The translations under genes were made by a program, and so were the position numbers. The notes below the pieces were generated by a model that was not told the DNA's origin, searched no databases, and saw nothing but the letters and a program-made list of their open reading frames with translations. DNA of 64,000 nucleotides from Salvelinus alpinus (lineage: Eukaryota; Chordata; Actinopteri; Salmoniformes; Salmonidae), in assembly GCF_045679555.1 (NCBI RefSeq), contig NC_092115.1, positions 36,960,728 to 37,024,727 of the forward strand. The letters run 5' to 3'. This document shows positions 21,610 to 33,056 of this stretch, piece after piece; the first letter of the stretch is position 1; the number at the start of each line of letters is the position of its first letter.

Positions 21610-23014
21610 TAGGGATGCACATATTGGAATCGCCCGATATTAGCTAAAAACGGCAACGTCGGTATCGGCCCGGTTTCTAGTTTAACGCCGATGTGCAAAA
21701 CCGATGTCAAGGCTGACGTGCATACCTATATAACGTAGGTACATGACGTAATGACACCACTTAAAATTTAGCCCTAAACGCGCAACACAGCATTCCTAAC
21801 CTAGCCCACAATGTCTGCTGTGAGGATCGAGCAGTCAAGTCAAGCAGTCATTTGAAAGAGTAAGAACATTTCAGCGAGACAACTCAAAGGCGAAATCCAT
21901 TAATGCCAAGATAATGGAATTCATTGCCCTTGACAATCAATCGTTCTCTGTCGTGGATGATGTTGGCTTTCGCCGACTGGTCGAGCACCTAAACACACTA
22001 ACGTTACCAAGTTCGCCATTTTTCAGATGTTGCCCTGCCGGAGTTACACAGTAATAGCGCCACTGCTATTAGCTTCACGACTGGCATTTGGACCAGCGAT
22101 ATCAGCCCCATGAGCATGCTGAGTCTGACAACACAGTGGGTCGTCGGATTTCGTACTGAGGAAAGTCATATTGCATGCTCATGAATGTGCTGGTTGACAT
22201 ACCGCTGCGGCCATTTCAAATGGCATTTGAGAACATGAACACGCTAGCGCCATTCGAACAATTGACTCGAGAAATAAGATAATCAACTGCGCTTGCAGCA
22301 GACGTGATACCCTCTGTCAAGGCATTGAAACGCCTGCTCAACAAAACTGTCTACACAGGCTGTGAACAAGCGAGTCGGTGGCATTCTCGCTTTACTGTGT
22401 CGCCGCTATGTACAAGGACCGCTACATCGATGCAGACAAGCAACAGGGTTTACGTGAAATGTTACATACACAGCTGGACAAGATGGAAACGGACAGAGTG
22501 ACAGTGCGCACAGAGGAAGAGAGGAGACGGACAGACAGAGCTGAAACTTCACTGCTTGACATGTATGATGAAATCCTGGTTGAGAATGAAACGACTGAAC
22601 AACGAAACAGCACGCAAAATAAATGGGTTTTGATTATGTTTTACTGGTAAAATGAGGACATACGTAAATACCAACTAAATAACTTTTGGGTCAGTGTGGT
22701 GTGTGTGTAACCTTGGCAAGTCAGTGAAGAACAAATTCTTATTTATAGTAACAGCCTACCCTGGCCAACGTTGGGCCAATTGTGCACCGCCCTATGGGAC
22801 TCCCAATCACGGCCGGATGTGATACAGCCTGGATTCGAACCAGGGACTGTAGTGGATGCGTCTGGCCCCGAGATGCAGTGCCTTAACACACATGGACACA
22901 GTGGTCTAACTATTTAACTGTACTAGAATGCTGCTAAAATGTTAAAATATCTGTTTGTTTTTTAAATTACAAGGAAAATATCGGAATCGGACAAATTCCA
23001 TCTGTGCTTCACTA
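21610..23014 (+). mobile_element. hAT element, ZBED-like family, copy 2 (with internal SINE)
   Basis: The left end is TAGGGATGCACATATTGG and the right end reversed is TAGTGAAGCACAGATGG. The family is the same as copies 1 and 3; shared segments include 'gatgtgcaaaaccgatgtc' and 'gcgagacaactcaaaggcg'. Coding remnants are SFTTGIWTSDISPMSMLSL-like sequence near 22070-22140 and frame 22378-22650, which ends LLDMYDEILVENE. A SINE sits at 22707-22905 at the same internal place as in copy 1. Confidence 0.82.
22707..22905 (-). mobile_element. tRNA-headed SINE inside hAT copy 2
   Basis: Reads on the minus strand with the B-box 'ggttcgaatccaggctg' and a body containing 'gtgcacaattggcccaac'. It has the same orientation relative to the hAT element, and the same flanks (actatttaactgt...ctagaatg on one side, a 'ttgattatgttttactgg'-type sequence on the other), as the SINE in copy 1. 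Confidence 0.8.
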
Positions 23015-23431
23015 ATTACAACCAAATAAGTTATGCCTTGAAGTAATTCACTAATTTCATATCAAAGATCAAATGGCTGTGGTAGGCTACAAATATTTTT
23101 ATTCAGCTGAAGCAAGCCCACAAATTTACAGGAAATTTATATTTTCTAGTTTAGTCAATTTTAGAAGTGTTTACTTTGCAGACTGAGAAGCATCTATTGA
23201 GTTGCAATGTCCAATACATTGGATGCCCAAATCAACTGGAAGTATCTATAACAAGTTGAAGACACATAATCCAAAAGGCTACATGTAATCTTTTTTCCTA
23301 AAATTACTGGTTGCAATTGTCAAATTATTATTTTGTTTCACATTTCGATTCATCACAATTTAACCAAATCCCAACTAATACAATGGCGAAGTGAATCATT
23401 TGTTTTTGTCAAAAATATATATATTTTTTAT
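23015..23431. other. no gene or repeat recognised
   Basis: AT-rich spacer between two DNA elements, with no domain, tRNA or terminal repeat seen. Confidence 0.45.
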
Positions 23432-23624
23432 CAGTGTTTCCCCAAACCTGGTCCTGGAGTACCCCCAACAGTACACATTTCATTGTAACCCTGGACAAGC
23501 ACACCTGATTCAACTTGTCATCTAATCATCAAGCCTTCAATGAGTTGAATGAGGTGTGTGTCCTGGGCTACAATTTTTTTTTGTACTGTTGGGGGTATTC
23601 GAAGACCAGGGTTGGGAAACACTG
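23432..23624. mobile_element. palindromic MITE
   Basis: The left arm is CAGTGTTTCCCCAAACCTGG...CCCCCAACAGTACA. The right arm is its reverse complement ending 'gggaaacactg'. The arms are about 45 bp each around a spacer of about 100 bp. No target duplication could be read with confidence. Confidence 0.75.
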
Positions 23625-24267
23625 GTTCAAATTAATCAACATTGTATTTATCGTTTAAATGAATCAATTTTGTATGGCCTTATTCAGGAGTGTCAGTGGA
23701 AAGTTCTGGGCCATGACGAAAACATCAATACATGCTAATAATAGCTAAACAGTTAACTACAGGGTACAAGATATGTTTGAATTGGCTACCTAGTTGGTCT
23801 GTTCTCCATCATATTGTATAGGCATATAGGCCTACCCGGTGCTGTTATGTCCGATTGACTCCCTCTCCTTGAACAACGGCCTACTCGTCTCGCACACATC
23901 CAGGTGATGTGCATAAACAGATGCGCTAAAGTGTCATTCTGATCCTGGTTGATACGTAGACTTTTATTTAATTTATACAATATTTTAAACTATGCCTAAA
24001 TTACATTAACAGAAATTAAAATCCATAACTTCTCCAAAACTGTTAGGATTTCCCCAAACTTTTCCAGGCTTGGAAAACACCATTTAAAAATTCCATGACC
24101 TTACGAACACTGAAAACATGTGTACCTCTAGATCTATAAAAGTTGTTTGGATTCCAGATTTGAATGTCAGAGTGGAGGAAGATCCCACACACTAACTTTG
24201 TTGAACTTGTTGGGAAAGTTGTCAAAGTAGATGTGTCAAAAGTTGCATTGTTCACAGTGAAAGGAAC

Positions 24268-25032
24268 CAGGGTGGGAAATTAACTTTTAGGTCCACCAGC
24301 CACTGTGGCAGGTAGATTAAAAAAATACAAAATAATTATAATTATACAAAATATTATTTTCTCATTATTTGCACACAAAAGAAATGAGCACGCTTTCTAA
24401 TGTTTCAAAAACATAAAATGTACTACTAGTAATAAGTAATGGGGTATATTGCTTAATTACATTTATTTTTTGTGACCTGCGTCTTTTAACCAATGAATGT
24501 TAAGAAATAATTCAGAGCCAATAATAAAAACGGCTCCAACTGAACATCAAGCCTGCCAAAAAGCTGAGTGATACAGCTTATCATTATTATAGTTTAGGGC
24601 TCTACGCTGACATTTTTTTTTTACAAGGAGTACATGAGGTGCTCCTAAGTTGAAATGTAGACACACAATTAAATCTAGGAGAACAATGAATACAAGTTTA
24701 GGAGTGATGCATGCTCAATCAAGCACAAACATTAGTTGAGAAACATTTTCAGCTGGCCCTTTAAGGGACAGGCCGTTACCATGGTAAATCTCTGACTGAC
24801 GTCTTCCTAGATGTAGACAGTTGCGGCAAACTCAAACTAACATTGAAAAACAACCAAGTACGCAAACTAAACTACGTAACTGGCCATGAAACGAGGAGAA
24901 AGTCACACTTTATTAGCCTTTGTCAATTTCGACCAACTTCTACATGTGGGTTTTGGATTAAAACTGTTCCCAAATGCTCTGTGACCCGCCAGTGACAATC
25001 TACCAGCATTCGGCAGTTAATTTCCAACCCTG
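24268..25032. mobile_element. non-autonomous hAT-like element
   Basis: The terminal repeats are CAGGGTGGGAAATTAAC (left) and CAGGGTTGGAAATTAAC (right, reversed): 17 bp with one mismatch. The flanking octamers aaaggaac and aatggaat match at 6 of 8 positions, as expected for an aged 8-bp hAT target duplication. No transposase frame inside. Confidence 0.75.
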
Positions 25033-25497
25033 AATGGAATGTTGGAAATCATGTGACTAACAATGGGGAGCTTTACATGCTTACCAGACCACCTGCGTTG
25101 TGTGATAGCTTGCAAAATAAATTCACGTTATTCAATAATGTAACCAAAACTGCTTGCAGGCGTCTGTGTAGCCAGGCGCTAATGCGCTGCAAGTTCCGCT
25201 TCTTCCATCTACTCATTGGTTTTTATGAGGATATAGGCTACCCACATGAGTGATAGAAAGATTAACGAGATCCACACGCCAGTCGGTGGCTGGCGGTAAT
25301 ATACCTTAAAGTTTGTTGCCAACAGCCATGTAAAATCTACAGAAGAATGAACGAGGAGAGATTAATCAAGGAAACTAAAAACGAACTAGGTTTCCCATCT
25401 TATCTGTGGATTAATTGTTGGGAGTAGAGAACACATGGTGCGACTGAAAATAAGTCAAATTCTACAAAGACTCAGCAAAAAAAAAGACCATATGCAG

Positions 25498-26691
25498 TAG
25501 GGATGCACGATATATCGGTAAGCATATCGGAATCGGCCGATATTAGCCAAAAATGCCAACATCGGCCCTGTATAGTTTAACGCCAATGTGCAAAACCGAT
25601 GTCAAAGCTGACGTTCATACCTATGTAATGTAAGTAGATGTAACGACGCCACAAAAAAATAAAGCCCTACACAGAACAAAAGCATAAAAATACTAAGCGC
25701 ACACTTCCAACAACTAAACAAGTTCAAGTCGAGCAATCATTTGAAAGAGTAAGAACATTTCAGCGAGACAACGCAAAGGCGAAATGCATTAGTGCCAAGA
25801 TAATGGAATTCATTCCCCTTGACAATCAACCGTTCTGTCGTGGATGATGTTGGCTTTCGCCGACTGGTCAAGCACCTCGAGCCCCGGACACTACCAAGTA
25901 GGCGCTATTTTTCAGATGTTGCTCACCCGGAGTGTCACAGTATTGTTGGAAAGCATCCATGAGCTACTTGCTATGGGTGTCACCGCTATTAGCTTCACGA
26001 CTGACATTTGGACCAGTGATGTCAGCCCCGTGAGCATGCTGAGCCTGACAGCACAGTAGGTCGACGAGGATTTCGTACTGAGGAAAGCCGTATTGCATGC
26101 TCAAGAATGTGATGGTTCTCATACCGCCGCTGCCATTTCAATGGCATTTGAGAACATGCACACGCTAGCTCCATTAGAACAACTGCGTCTGCAGCAGATG
26201 TGATATCCTCTGTCATGGTATTGAATTGCCTGCTCAAAACTGCCAGTTTCCACAAATTGCAAAAGTACTCTACCAGAGGCTGTGAACAAGCGATTCCGTG
26301 GCATTCTCTCAGCCTCTTTACCGTGTCGCCACCATGCTTGATGCTAGGTACAAGGACCGCTACTTCAATGCAAGAAACAGGGTTTACGTAAAATGGTACA
26401 CAGCTGGACAAGATGGAAACGGACACAGTGACACCGAGGAAGAGGCCACGGACAAAGCTGAAACTTTACTGCTTGACATGATGAAATTCTGGTTGCGACT
26501 GAACAAGTGAACAACAAGTAATTGAATTAAATAGGCTGATTGTTTTACTGGTAATGGGGACATAAGTAAATGCCAACAAAAACTTTGATCAGAATGTTTC
26601 AACCAACTAAATTTTAAATAAAATCGGTATCGTTTTTTTGGCAAGGAAAATATTGGATATCGGTCAAAAAAATTATATCGGTGCATCCCTA
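25498..26691 (+). mobile_element. hAT element, ZBED-like family, copy 3 (complete ends, no SINE)
   Basis: The left end is TAGGGATGCACGATATATCG and the right end reversed is TAGGGATGCACCGATATAA. The flanking octamers are identical: ATATGCAG at 25490-25497 and 26692-26699, a perfect 8-bp target duplication. Frame 25844-26059 holds FTTDIWTSDVSPVSMLSLTAQ-type sequence. Frame 26298-26510 holds LYRVATMLDARYKDRYF, the hAT C-terminal dimerisation region. The N-terminal part is deleted, so it cannot encode a full transposase. Confidence 0.9.
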
Positions 26692-26699
26692 ATATGCAG

Positions 26700-28400
26700 G
26701 TAAAACAACCCAATGTTTATCTCCCAGGACAAATTAGAATGCAACAGCAAGCTAACTAAATGTCCATGAATGTGTCTGGGGGGGATAGACAAATCAACAT
26801 GCACACGCTGAGACGGTTTAGTCATCATGTTATAATGTTGAAGAAATAAATCACTTAAAAAATTTGACAAAAAGCTTAGAGCAATTGCTCCTAAAACCTC
26901 ACATTTAGAAAACAGCATACGAGTCAGAAACACTACAAATTGACTACGTGTAAATAGGATAATTGGTCGTAAAGTCTCATCCAAAACAGAGTTTTGTACC
27001 AGAGTATTTCACATGGTAAATGAAAGTTGGGTTAATTTCAATCCTGCCCAAATCACACAAGTAATCATAAAAAGTATAAAATATATCAAAAAGTTGTCTA
27101 CAAAGCACAATGGTCCTGACCTCTATGCACATTTTAAAGTTTGAATTACATTTCTAGCTTATGGATCCTTCTAGCCAGCATGTTACCGTTCCAAATAATA
27201 ACAATTAGTATGACAAAGATTTAGAGACTTTGTCACTTGTCCCAGTAATTAGACACACAAACAACCTGATCAATCAACGCAGAGGTCTCTGGCCTGAGGC
27301 AAAGCACCACTTCCAAAGTAAATGTAACTACTGTACTAGCTATTATCAAAACGGAGAGTGGACTGTCGATGTCGTTTTTGAGCTGCACCTACCGCTATTG
27401 TTTAGTCTACGAAGAAACTTGATCAAATCAGGTATATTAAAATAATTACTATTCCATCTGGACCGGTTTGAAAAAACACACCCCTAGCCAGGAAGGCCTA
27501 ATTAAACTCACAATCGGCACACTGTAATACAACATTAATATACAAAGCTGTGATCTAGCTAGCTATACCTTGGTTTAGGGTCTAGCAAAGTGAGACTGAG
27601 TAAGGACAGAGTACATAACTGCATTATTCATAAAGTAACGTTTAATTAGTGGTAACAAAAAGTACAAATGTCCTTGTGTTCTGCCACATTAATATTATCT
27701 AAGTAAAATATCAATGACGTATATGTGAAAAACGAGTCCAGGGAAAAAAATGGCCAACCAGCATTTCTTGCAGAAAAAAAACAATTCCCGCAAAAATAGC
27801 GTTCCTGTATCAGTCTTTCTGAGGATTTCCAAGGACTCCAAAACCAGCTAATCAATCACAAAAATGTAAAAACCACCACCGGCCAAAATCAAAGTGCAAC
27901 AGGGAAGATTGCTAGTAAAAAAAATGTTAGCGTTAAAAACAGATTCCACAAGGTTAACTTTAGCTTGCAGCATAGCCAGCCAGCCAAACTAACTAACGTT
28001 AGCTGCAAAACGGCTGCAATGCAGCGTGTTATTGTCCAGACAGAGCACGTTATTCGCATATAGTCATAAAAATATAACTAGCTCAACTTACAATCATGAA
28101 CTTAGTTTGCAAAACAACAAAAGAGATGGCAAAAAAGCTAGCAAAAATGTTAAGGATCCGTCTAGCCAGCATGTTGCCGGGCCAACTAGCTAGCTAGCTT
28201 GCTAAAACGCTAATGGAACCAAATTCAGTAAGTAACGTTACATCAGTATGTTTAAAAACTCTGTTATGGAACCATGATGAGCTAACTAATAGTTAGCTAG
28301 TTAACCGCTCGCTCAAATAGAAAAATAAATGGCGTTAAAAAAATAAATTTCCAAAGATATTGGAGTCAGAGAAAAAAAATTCAAAAGTCTTGAATCAAAA
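26700..28400. other. no gene recognised; possible hnrnpc 5' intron
   Basis: AT-rich sequence with several 'gctaactaacgttagc'-like runs common in salmonid introns. No coding sequence supported; no transposon ends identified. Confidence 0.4.
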
Positions 28401-28407
28401 TACTCAC

Positions 28408-28530
28408 CAGGAGCTTAAAGGTTAAAATGACTTATATTTCAGCAAAATCTGTCAATATAGTGCTGATGTAGACTTCTTGTAGCTATAAGAAACTGGTTAC
28501 ACCCTGCACGAAATGGCGCAGCACATAAAG
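28408..28530 (-). promoter_or_regulatory. hnrnpc: possible untranslated first exon and promoter of hnrnpc
   Basis: On the minus strand the sequence GCTCCTG is followed by a strong donor GTGAGTA (28401-28407). About 105 nt upstream lies GCGCCATTTCGTGC (AAATGGCG on the plus strand at 28511-28518), which resembles the YY1-type element found just downstream of transcription starts in many housekeeping and hnRNP genes. No ATG-led coding exon follows, and the next minus-strand exon with a suitable acceptor is the hnrnpc start exon at 15511. This would make a first intron of about 13 kb. It could instead belong to a non-coding transcript. Confidence 0.35.
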
Positions 28531-29220
28531 GCGAGGGAGTCAAGACATGTATTAAATCAAATATTATCTATATTGACAAGATAGTCGACTGACCGCTCTA
28601 ACAATGGAATTACATGTCCGCAAAGGTAGAAGGGAGGCGCGATCAGGTGGGAACATTCTAGCCAATGAGAGGGCAGATTCGCGTGTGAACGACGGACACA
28701 ACTGATATAAAATCGTTTTTCTCAAAGTTACTGGAATGCCACGTGCACCCACCTATATCAGAATGTGTAACATAAACATTACGAAACGAATAATCGATCA
28801 AATAAGCCTCACGTAGCGAATTCCATTTTTAGTTGACCAAATTCGACACTCTTCTCATAGACCTCCAGAGAAAGAAGAAAAAAACGTTGTTTACTTATCA
28901 CGCGGATAGATATGGGGCGGATTTAAGCTTCTCGCTTCGCCTCTTCCTATCTGACTAAATCCGCTTTAGTAGACATCTATCAAATCTGATTGGCTACTCG
29001 TTGTAAAACCCAAGCCGTTCCTGTCAGTGGTTGATTACAATGTCTGTCACCTGCTTTTTTTGTTATAACCTTGCAGCTAATAGGTCGTGTTGATCAGGGT
29101 CAAGCTTGTGTTCAAAACGCAAGACCTCTCCCTACAGCAGTGGTATTCCAACTTGGGGGACGCAATTTCTTTCCAAAGAATTTCTCACGACTCACACACA
29201 AAAAACATTTGTTTATAATA
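28531..29220. other. upstream region without recognised gene
   Basis: More CpG-containing than its surroundings, with CCAAT on the plus strand near 28672 (agccaatgagag). It could be promoter DNA for the putative exon at 28408-28530. No exon is called on either strand. Confidence 0.35.
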
Positions 29221-29447
29221 GGGTTCCTGAGTGGCGCAGCGGTCTAAGGCTCTGCATCTCAGTGCTTGAGGCGTCACTACAGACACCCTGGTTTGATTCC
29301 AGACTGTGTCACAACCGGCTGTGATTGGTAGTGCAACAGGGCGGCGCACAATTGGCCCAGCGTCGTCTGGGTTTAGCAGGTGTAGGCCGTCATTGTAAAT
29401 AAGAATTTAAGAATTTACTTGACTAGTTACATAAAGATTACATTAAC
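29221..29447 (+). mobile_element. tRNA-headed SINE
   Basis: The head has 'gagtggcgcagcggtctaag' with a B-box-like 'ggtttgattcc'. The body has 'gcggcgcacaattggccc' and 'gtaggccgtcattgtaaat', and a tail ends 'acataaagattac'. Same family as the SINEs inside the hAT copies. Confidence 0.82.
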
Positions 29448-29460
29448 TAATAATAATAAT

Positions 29461-30868
29461 ACACTGAACTATAAACGCAACATGCAAAAATATCAAGATT
29501 TTACTGCGTTAAGGTTAATTTAGGGAAATCAGTCAATTGAAATAAATTCATTAGGCCCTAATTCGTGGATTTTACAAGACTAGGAATACAGATATGCATC
29601 TGTTGGTCACAGATACCTTAAAAAAAAAAAGTAGGGGTGTGGATCAGAAAACCAGTCAGTATCTGGTTCGACCACCATTTGCCTCATGCAATGCAACATA
29701 GCTGTACATAGCTCATCTGTAAATAGCCCATCCAATCTACCTCATCCCCATACTGTATTTATTTATTTATCTTGCTCCCCCAGTATCTCTACTTGCACAT
29801 TCTACCATTCCAGTGTTCAATTGCTATATTGTAATTACTTCGCCACCATGGTCTATTTATTGCCTTACCTCTCTTATCCTACCTCATTTGCACATACCGT
29901 ATATAGATTTTTCTACTGTATTATTGATTGTATGTGTGTTTATTCCATGTGTAACTCTGTGTTGTTGTATGTGCCAAACTGCTTTGCTTTATCTTGGCCA
30001 GGTCGCAGTTGACACTAGTCTACCTGGTTAAATAAAGGTGAAATTAAAATAAAATAAAAAAACATATCTCCTCACATAGAGTTGATCAAGCGGTTGACTG
30101 TGGCCTGTGGAATGTTGTCCCACTCCTCTTCAATGGCTGTGCAAAGTTACTGGATATTGGAGGGAACTGGAACACGCTGTCATACACGTCGATCCAGAGC
30201 ATCCCAAACATGCTCAGTGGGTGACATGTCTGGTGAGTATGCAGCCCATGGAAGGACAAGGACATTTTCAGCTCCCAGGAATTGTGTACAGATCCTTGCG
30301 ACATAGGGCTGAAAAATGAGGTGATCTTGTCACAGTATCTCTGTACATTCAAATTGCCATTGATAAAATGCAATTGTGTTTGTTGTCCGTAGCTTATGCC
30401 TGCCCATATCATAACACCACCGCCACCATGGGGCACTCTGTTCACAAAGTTTACATCAACAAACAATGCCATACAGGCTGTTTGCCATATGCCTGGTACA
30501 GTTGAAACTGGGATTCATCTGTGAAGAGCACACTTCTCCAGCATGCCAGTGACAATCAAAGGTGAGCATTTGCCCACTGTAGTCAGTTACGATGCCGAAC
30601 TGCAGTCAGGTCAAGGCCCTGTAGATGAGCTTCCCTGAGACAGTTTCTGACAGTTTGTGCAGAAATTCTTTGGTTGTGCAAACCCACAGTTTCATCAGCT
30701 GTCTGGGTGGCTGGTCTCAGACAATCCCACATGTGAAGAAGCCGGGTGTGGAGATCTTGGGCTGGTGTGCTTACACGTGGTCTGCCAAAATCTCTAAAAT
30801 GACATTGGATGCAGCTTATGATAGAGAAATTAACATTCAATTCTCTGGCAACAGCACTGGTGGACATT
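29461..30868 (-). mobile_element. Tc1-like element, 5' end lost, with a LINE tail inserted
   Basis: Starts with the family end CACTGAACTATAAACGCAAC on the plus strand. The transposase remnants read on the minus strand: 30086-30472 (NRVPHGGGGVMIWAGISYG; ...RSGTTFHRPQS) and 30583-30972 (helix-turn-helix VARELNVNFSIISCI). A LINE 3' fragment interrupts it at 29702-30062. At about 30868 it switches abruptly into another Tc1 family. Confidence 0.82.
29702..30062 (+). mobile_element. LINE 3'-terminal fragment
   Basis: A 360-bp piece with the tail 'acctggttaaataaaggtg' followed by an A-rich end (aaattaaaataaaataaa), the usual 3' end of fish L2/CR1-type LINEs. It contains no RT. The short 'aacat' at the left junction recurs after the A-rich tail, compatible with a small target duplication. 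Confidence 0.7.
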
Positions 30869-31092
30869 TCCTTCAACAAAGTACTGAGTAAAGGGTCTGA
30901 ATATCTATTTATCAGTTTATTATTTGTAATAAATTTGCAAACATTTTGAAAAACATGTTTTTGCTTTGTCATTATGAGGTATGTGTGTAGATTGATGAGA
31001 AAGAAAATGTATTTATTTCATTTTAGAATAAGGCTGTAACGTAAGAAAATGTGGAAAAGGGGAAGGGGTCTGAATACTTTCCAAATGCACCC
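30869..31092 (+). mobile_element. right end of a second Tc1 family
   Basis: Matches the right end of the element at 3443-4375: 'caacaaagtactgagt', 'gctttgtcattatg' and 'aataaggctgtaac' occur in the same order. It is fused without its own left part to the Tc1 at 29461-30868. Confidence 0.75.
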
Positions 31093-31098
31093 TATATA

Positions 31099-32698
31099 CA
31101 GTACCAGTCAAAAGTTGACACACCTACTCATTCAAGGGCTTTTCTTTATTTTTTACAATATTCTACATTGTAGAATAATAGTGAAGACATCAAAACTATG
31201 AAATAACACGTGGAATCATGTACTAACCAAAAAAGGCTTAAACAAATCAAAATGTATTTTATATATCAGATTCTAAAAAGCTTAAACAAATAAAAATATA
31301 TGTTATATTTGAGATTCTTCAAAGTAGCCACCCATTGCCTTGATGACAGCTTTGCACACTCTTGGCATTCTCTCAATCAGCTTCATGAGGTAGTCCCGTG
31401 GAATGCATTTCAATTAACAGGTGTGCCTTGTTAAAAGTAAATTTGTGTCATTTCTTTCCTTCTGAATGCGTTAGAACCAATCAGTTGTGTTTGACAAGGT
31501 AGGGGTAGTATACAGAAGATAACCCTATTTGGTAAATGACCAAGTCCATATTATGGCAAGAACAGCTCAACTAAACAAAGAGAAACGACAGTCCATCATT
31601 ACTTTAAGACATGAAAGTCGGTCAATCCAGAACATTTCTAAAACTTTTAAAGTTTCTTCAAGTGCATTCGCAAAAAACACCAAGTGCTATGATGAAACTG
31701 GCTCTCATGAGAACTGCCACAGGAAAGGAAGACCCAGAGTTACTTCTGCTGCAGAGGATAAGTTCATTAGAGTTAACTGCACCTCAGATTGCTGCCCAAA
31801 TAAATGCTTCACTGAGTTCAAGTAACAGACGCATTTTCATCATCAACTGTTCAGAGGAGACTGCGTGAATCAGGCCTTCATGGTCTAAATGCTGCAAAGA
31901 AACCACTACTAAAGTACACTAATAATAAGAAGAGACTTGCTTGGGCCAAGAAACACGAGCAATGGACATTAGACTGGTGGAAAACTGTCCTTTGGTCTGA
32001 TTGATGAGTCCAAATTTGAGATTTTTGGTACCAACCGCAATGTCTTTGTGAGACGCAGAATAGGTGAACGGATGATCTCCACGTGTGGTTCCCACCGTGA
32101 AGCATGGAGGAGGTGGTGTTATGGTGTGGGGGTGCTTTGCTGGTGACACTGTCAGTGATTTATTTAGAATTCAAGGCACACTTAACCAGCATGGCTACCA
32201 CAGCATTCTGCAGTGATACACCATCCCATCTGGTTTTCACTTAGTGGGACTATCATTTGTTTTTCCAAGAGGACATTGACCCAAAACAGATCTCCAGGCT
32301 GAAGGAGAGTGATGGAGTGCTGCATCAGATAACCTGGCCTCCACAATCAACCGACCTCAACCCAATTGAGATGGTTTGGGATGAGTTGGACCAATGAGTG
32401 AAGGAAAAGCACCCAACAAGTGCTCAGCATATGTGGGAACTCCTTCAAGACTGTTGGAAAAGCATTCCAGGTGACTACCTCATGAAGCTGGTTGAGAAAA
32501 TGCCAAGAGTGTGCAAAGCTGTTTTCAAGACAAAGGGTGGCTACTTTGAATTATCTCAAATATATTTTGATTTGTTTAACACTTTTTTGGTTAATACATT
32601 ATTCCATATGTGTTATTTCATAATTTTGATGTATTTACTATTACTATTAAGAAAAAACATTGAATGAGTAGGTGTGTCCAAAATTTTAACTGGTACTG
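31099..32698 (+). mobile_element. Tc1-like element with both inverted ends, transposase broken
   Basis: TA-flanked. The left end is CAGTACCAGTCAAAAGTTGA; the right end is its complement, ending 'aactggtactg'. The transposase starts at ATG 31553 (MARTAQLNKEKRQSIITLRH) and is frameshifted near 31700-31830. The middle portion around 31980-32120 includes SDESKFEIF-like and NVFVRRRIGER-like pieces. The C-terminal frame 32398-32667 has PTSAQHMWELLQDCWKSIPG. Same family as 18529-19875. Confidence 0.85.
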
Positions 32699-32700
32699 TA

Positions 32701-33056
32701 ATTCATATGGGAACGGCTCAACCTGCTTGCTATAGCTAGCTAGCTAACTAGTTAGTCTGTCAGGCAAGAAAAGTTGTGGATTTTGGTAAATTTGGGCAGC
32801 GCTCACTAAGTGTCAACTTCAGCTGTCACTTTCACTAGCTAGCAATACAGACAACCTGCTAACTAGCCACCGAAATGAAGGCTAGAGTAATTTGTCTTTA
32901 TCTGTTGAGCTTAGGTTATGGTTTGTCATGTTTACTAGGTGCAGATATTCATAGGCTATACATTGCCTCATTTTCCTTTTATTTGACAGCTTAGCTGTCA
33001 CGTTAAGGTAGTAGATGCCCATGCAGTGGAGCTCATATGATGAGTTAGATATTTGT
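32701..33056. other. no gene or repeat recognised
   Basis: Short spacer between Tc1 elements, with 'gctagctagctaactagtt'-like runs. No coding sequence. Confidence 0.45.
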
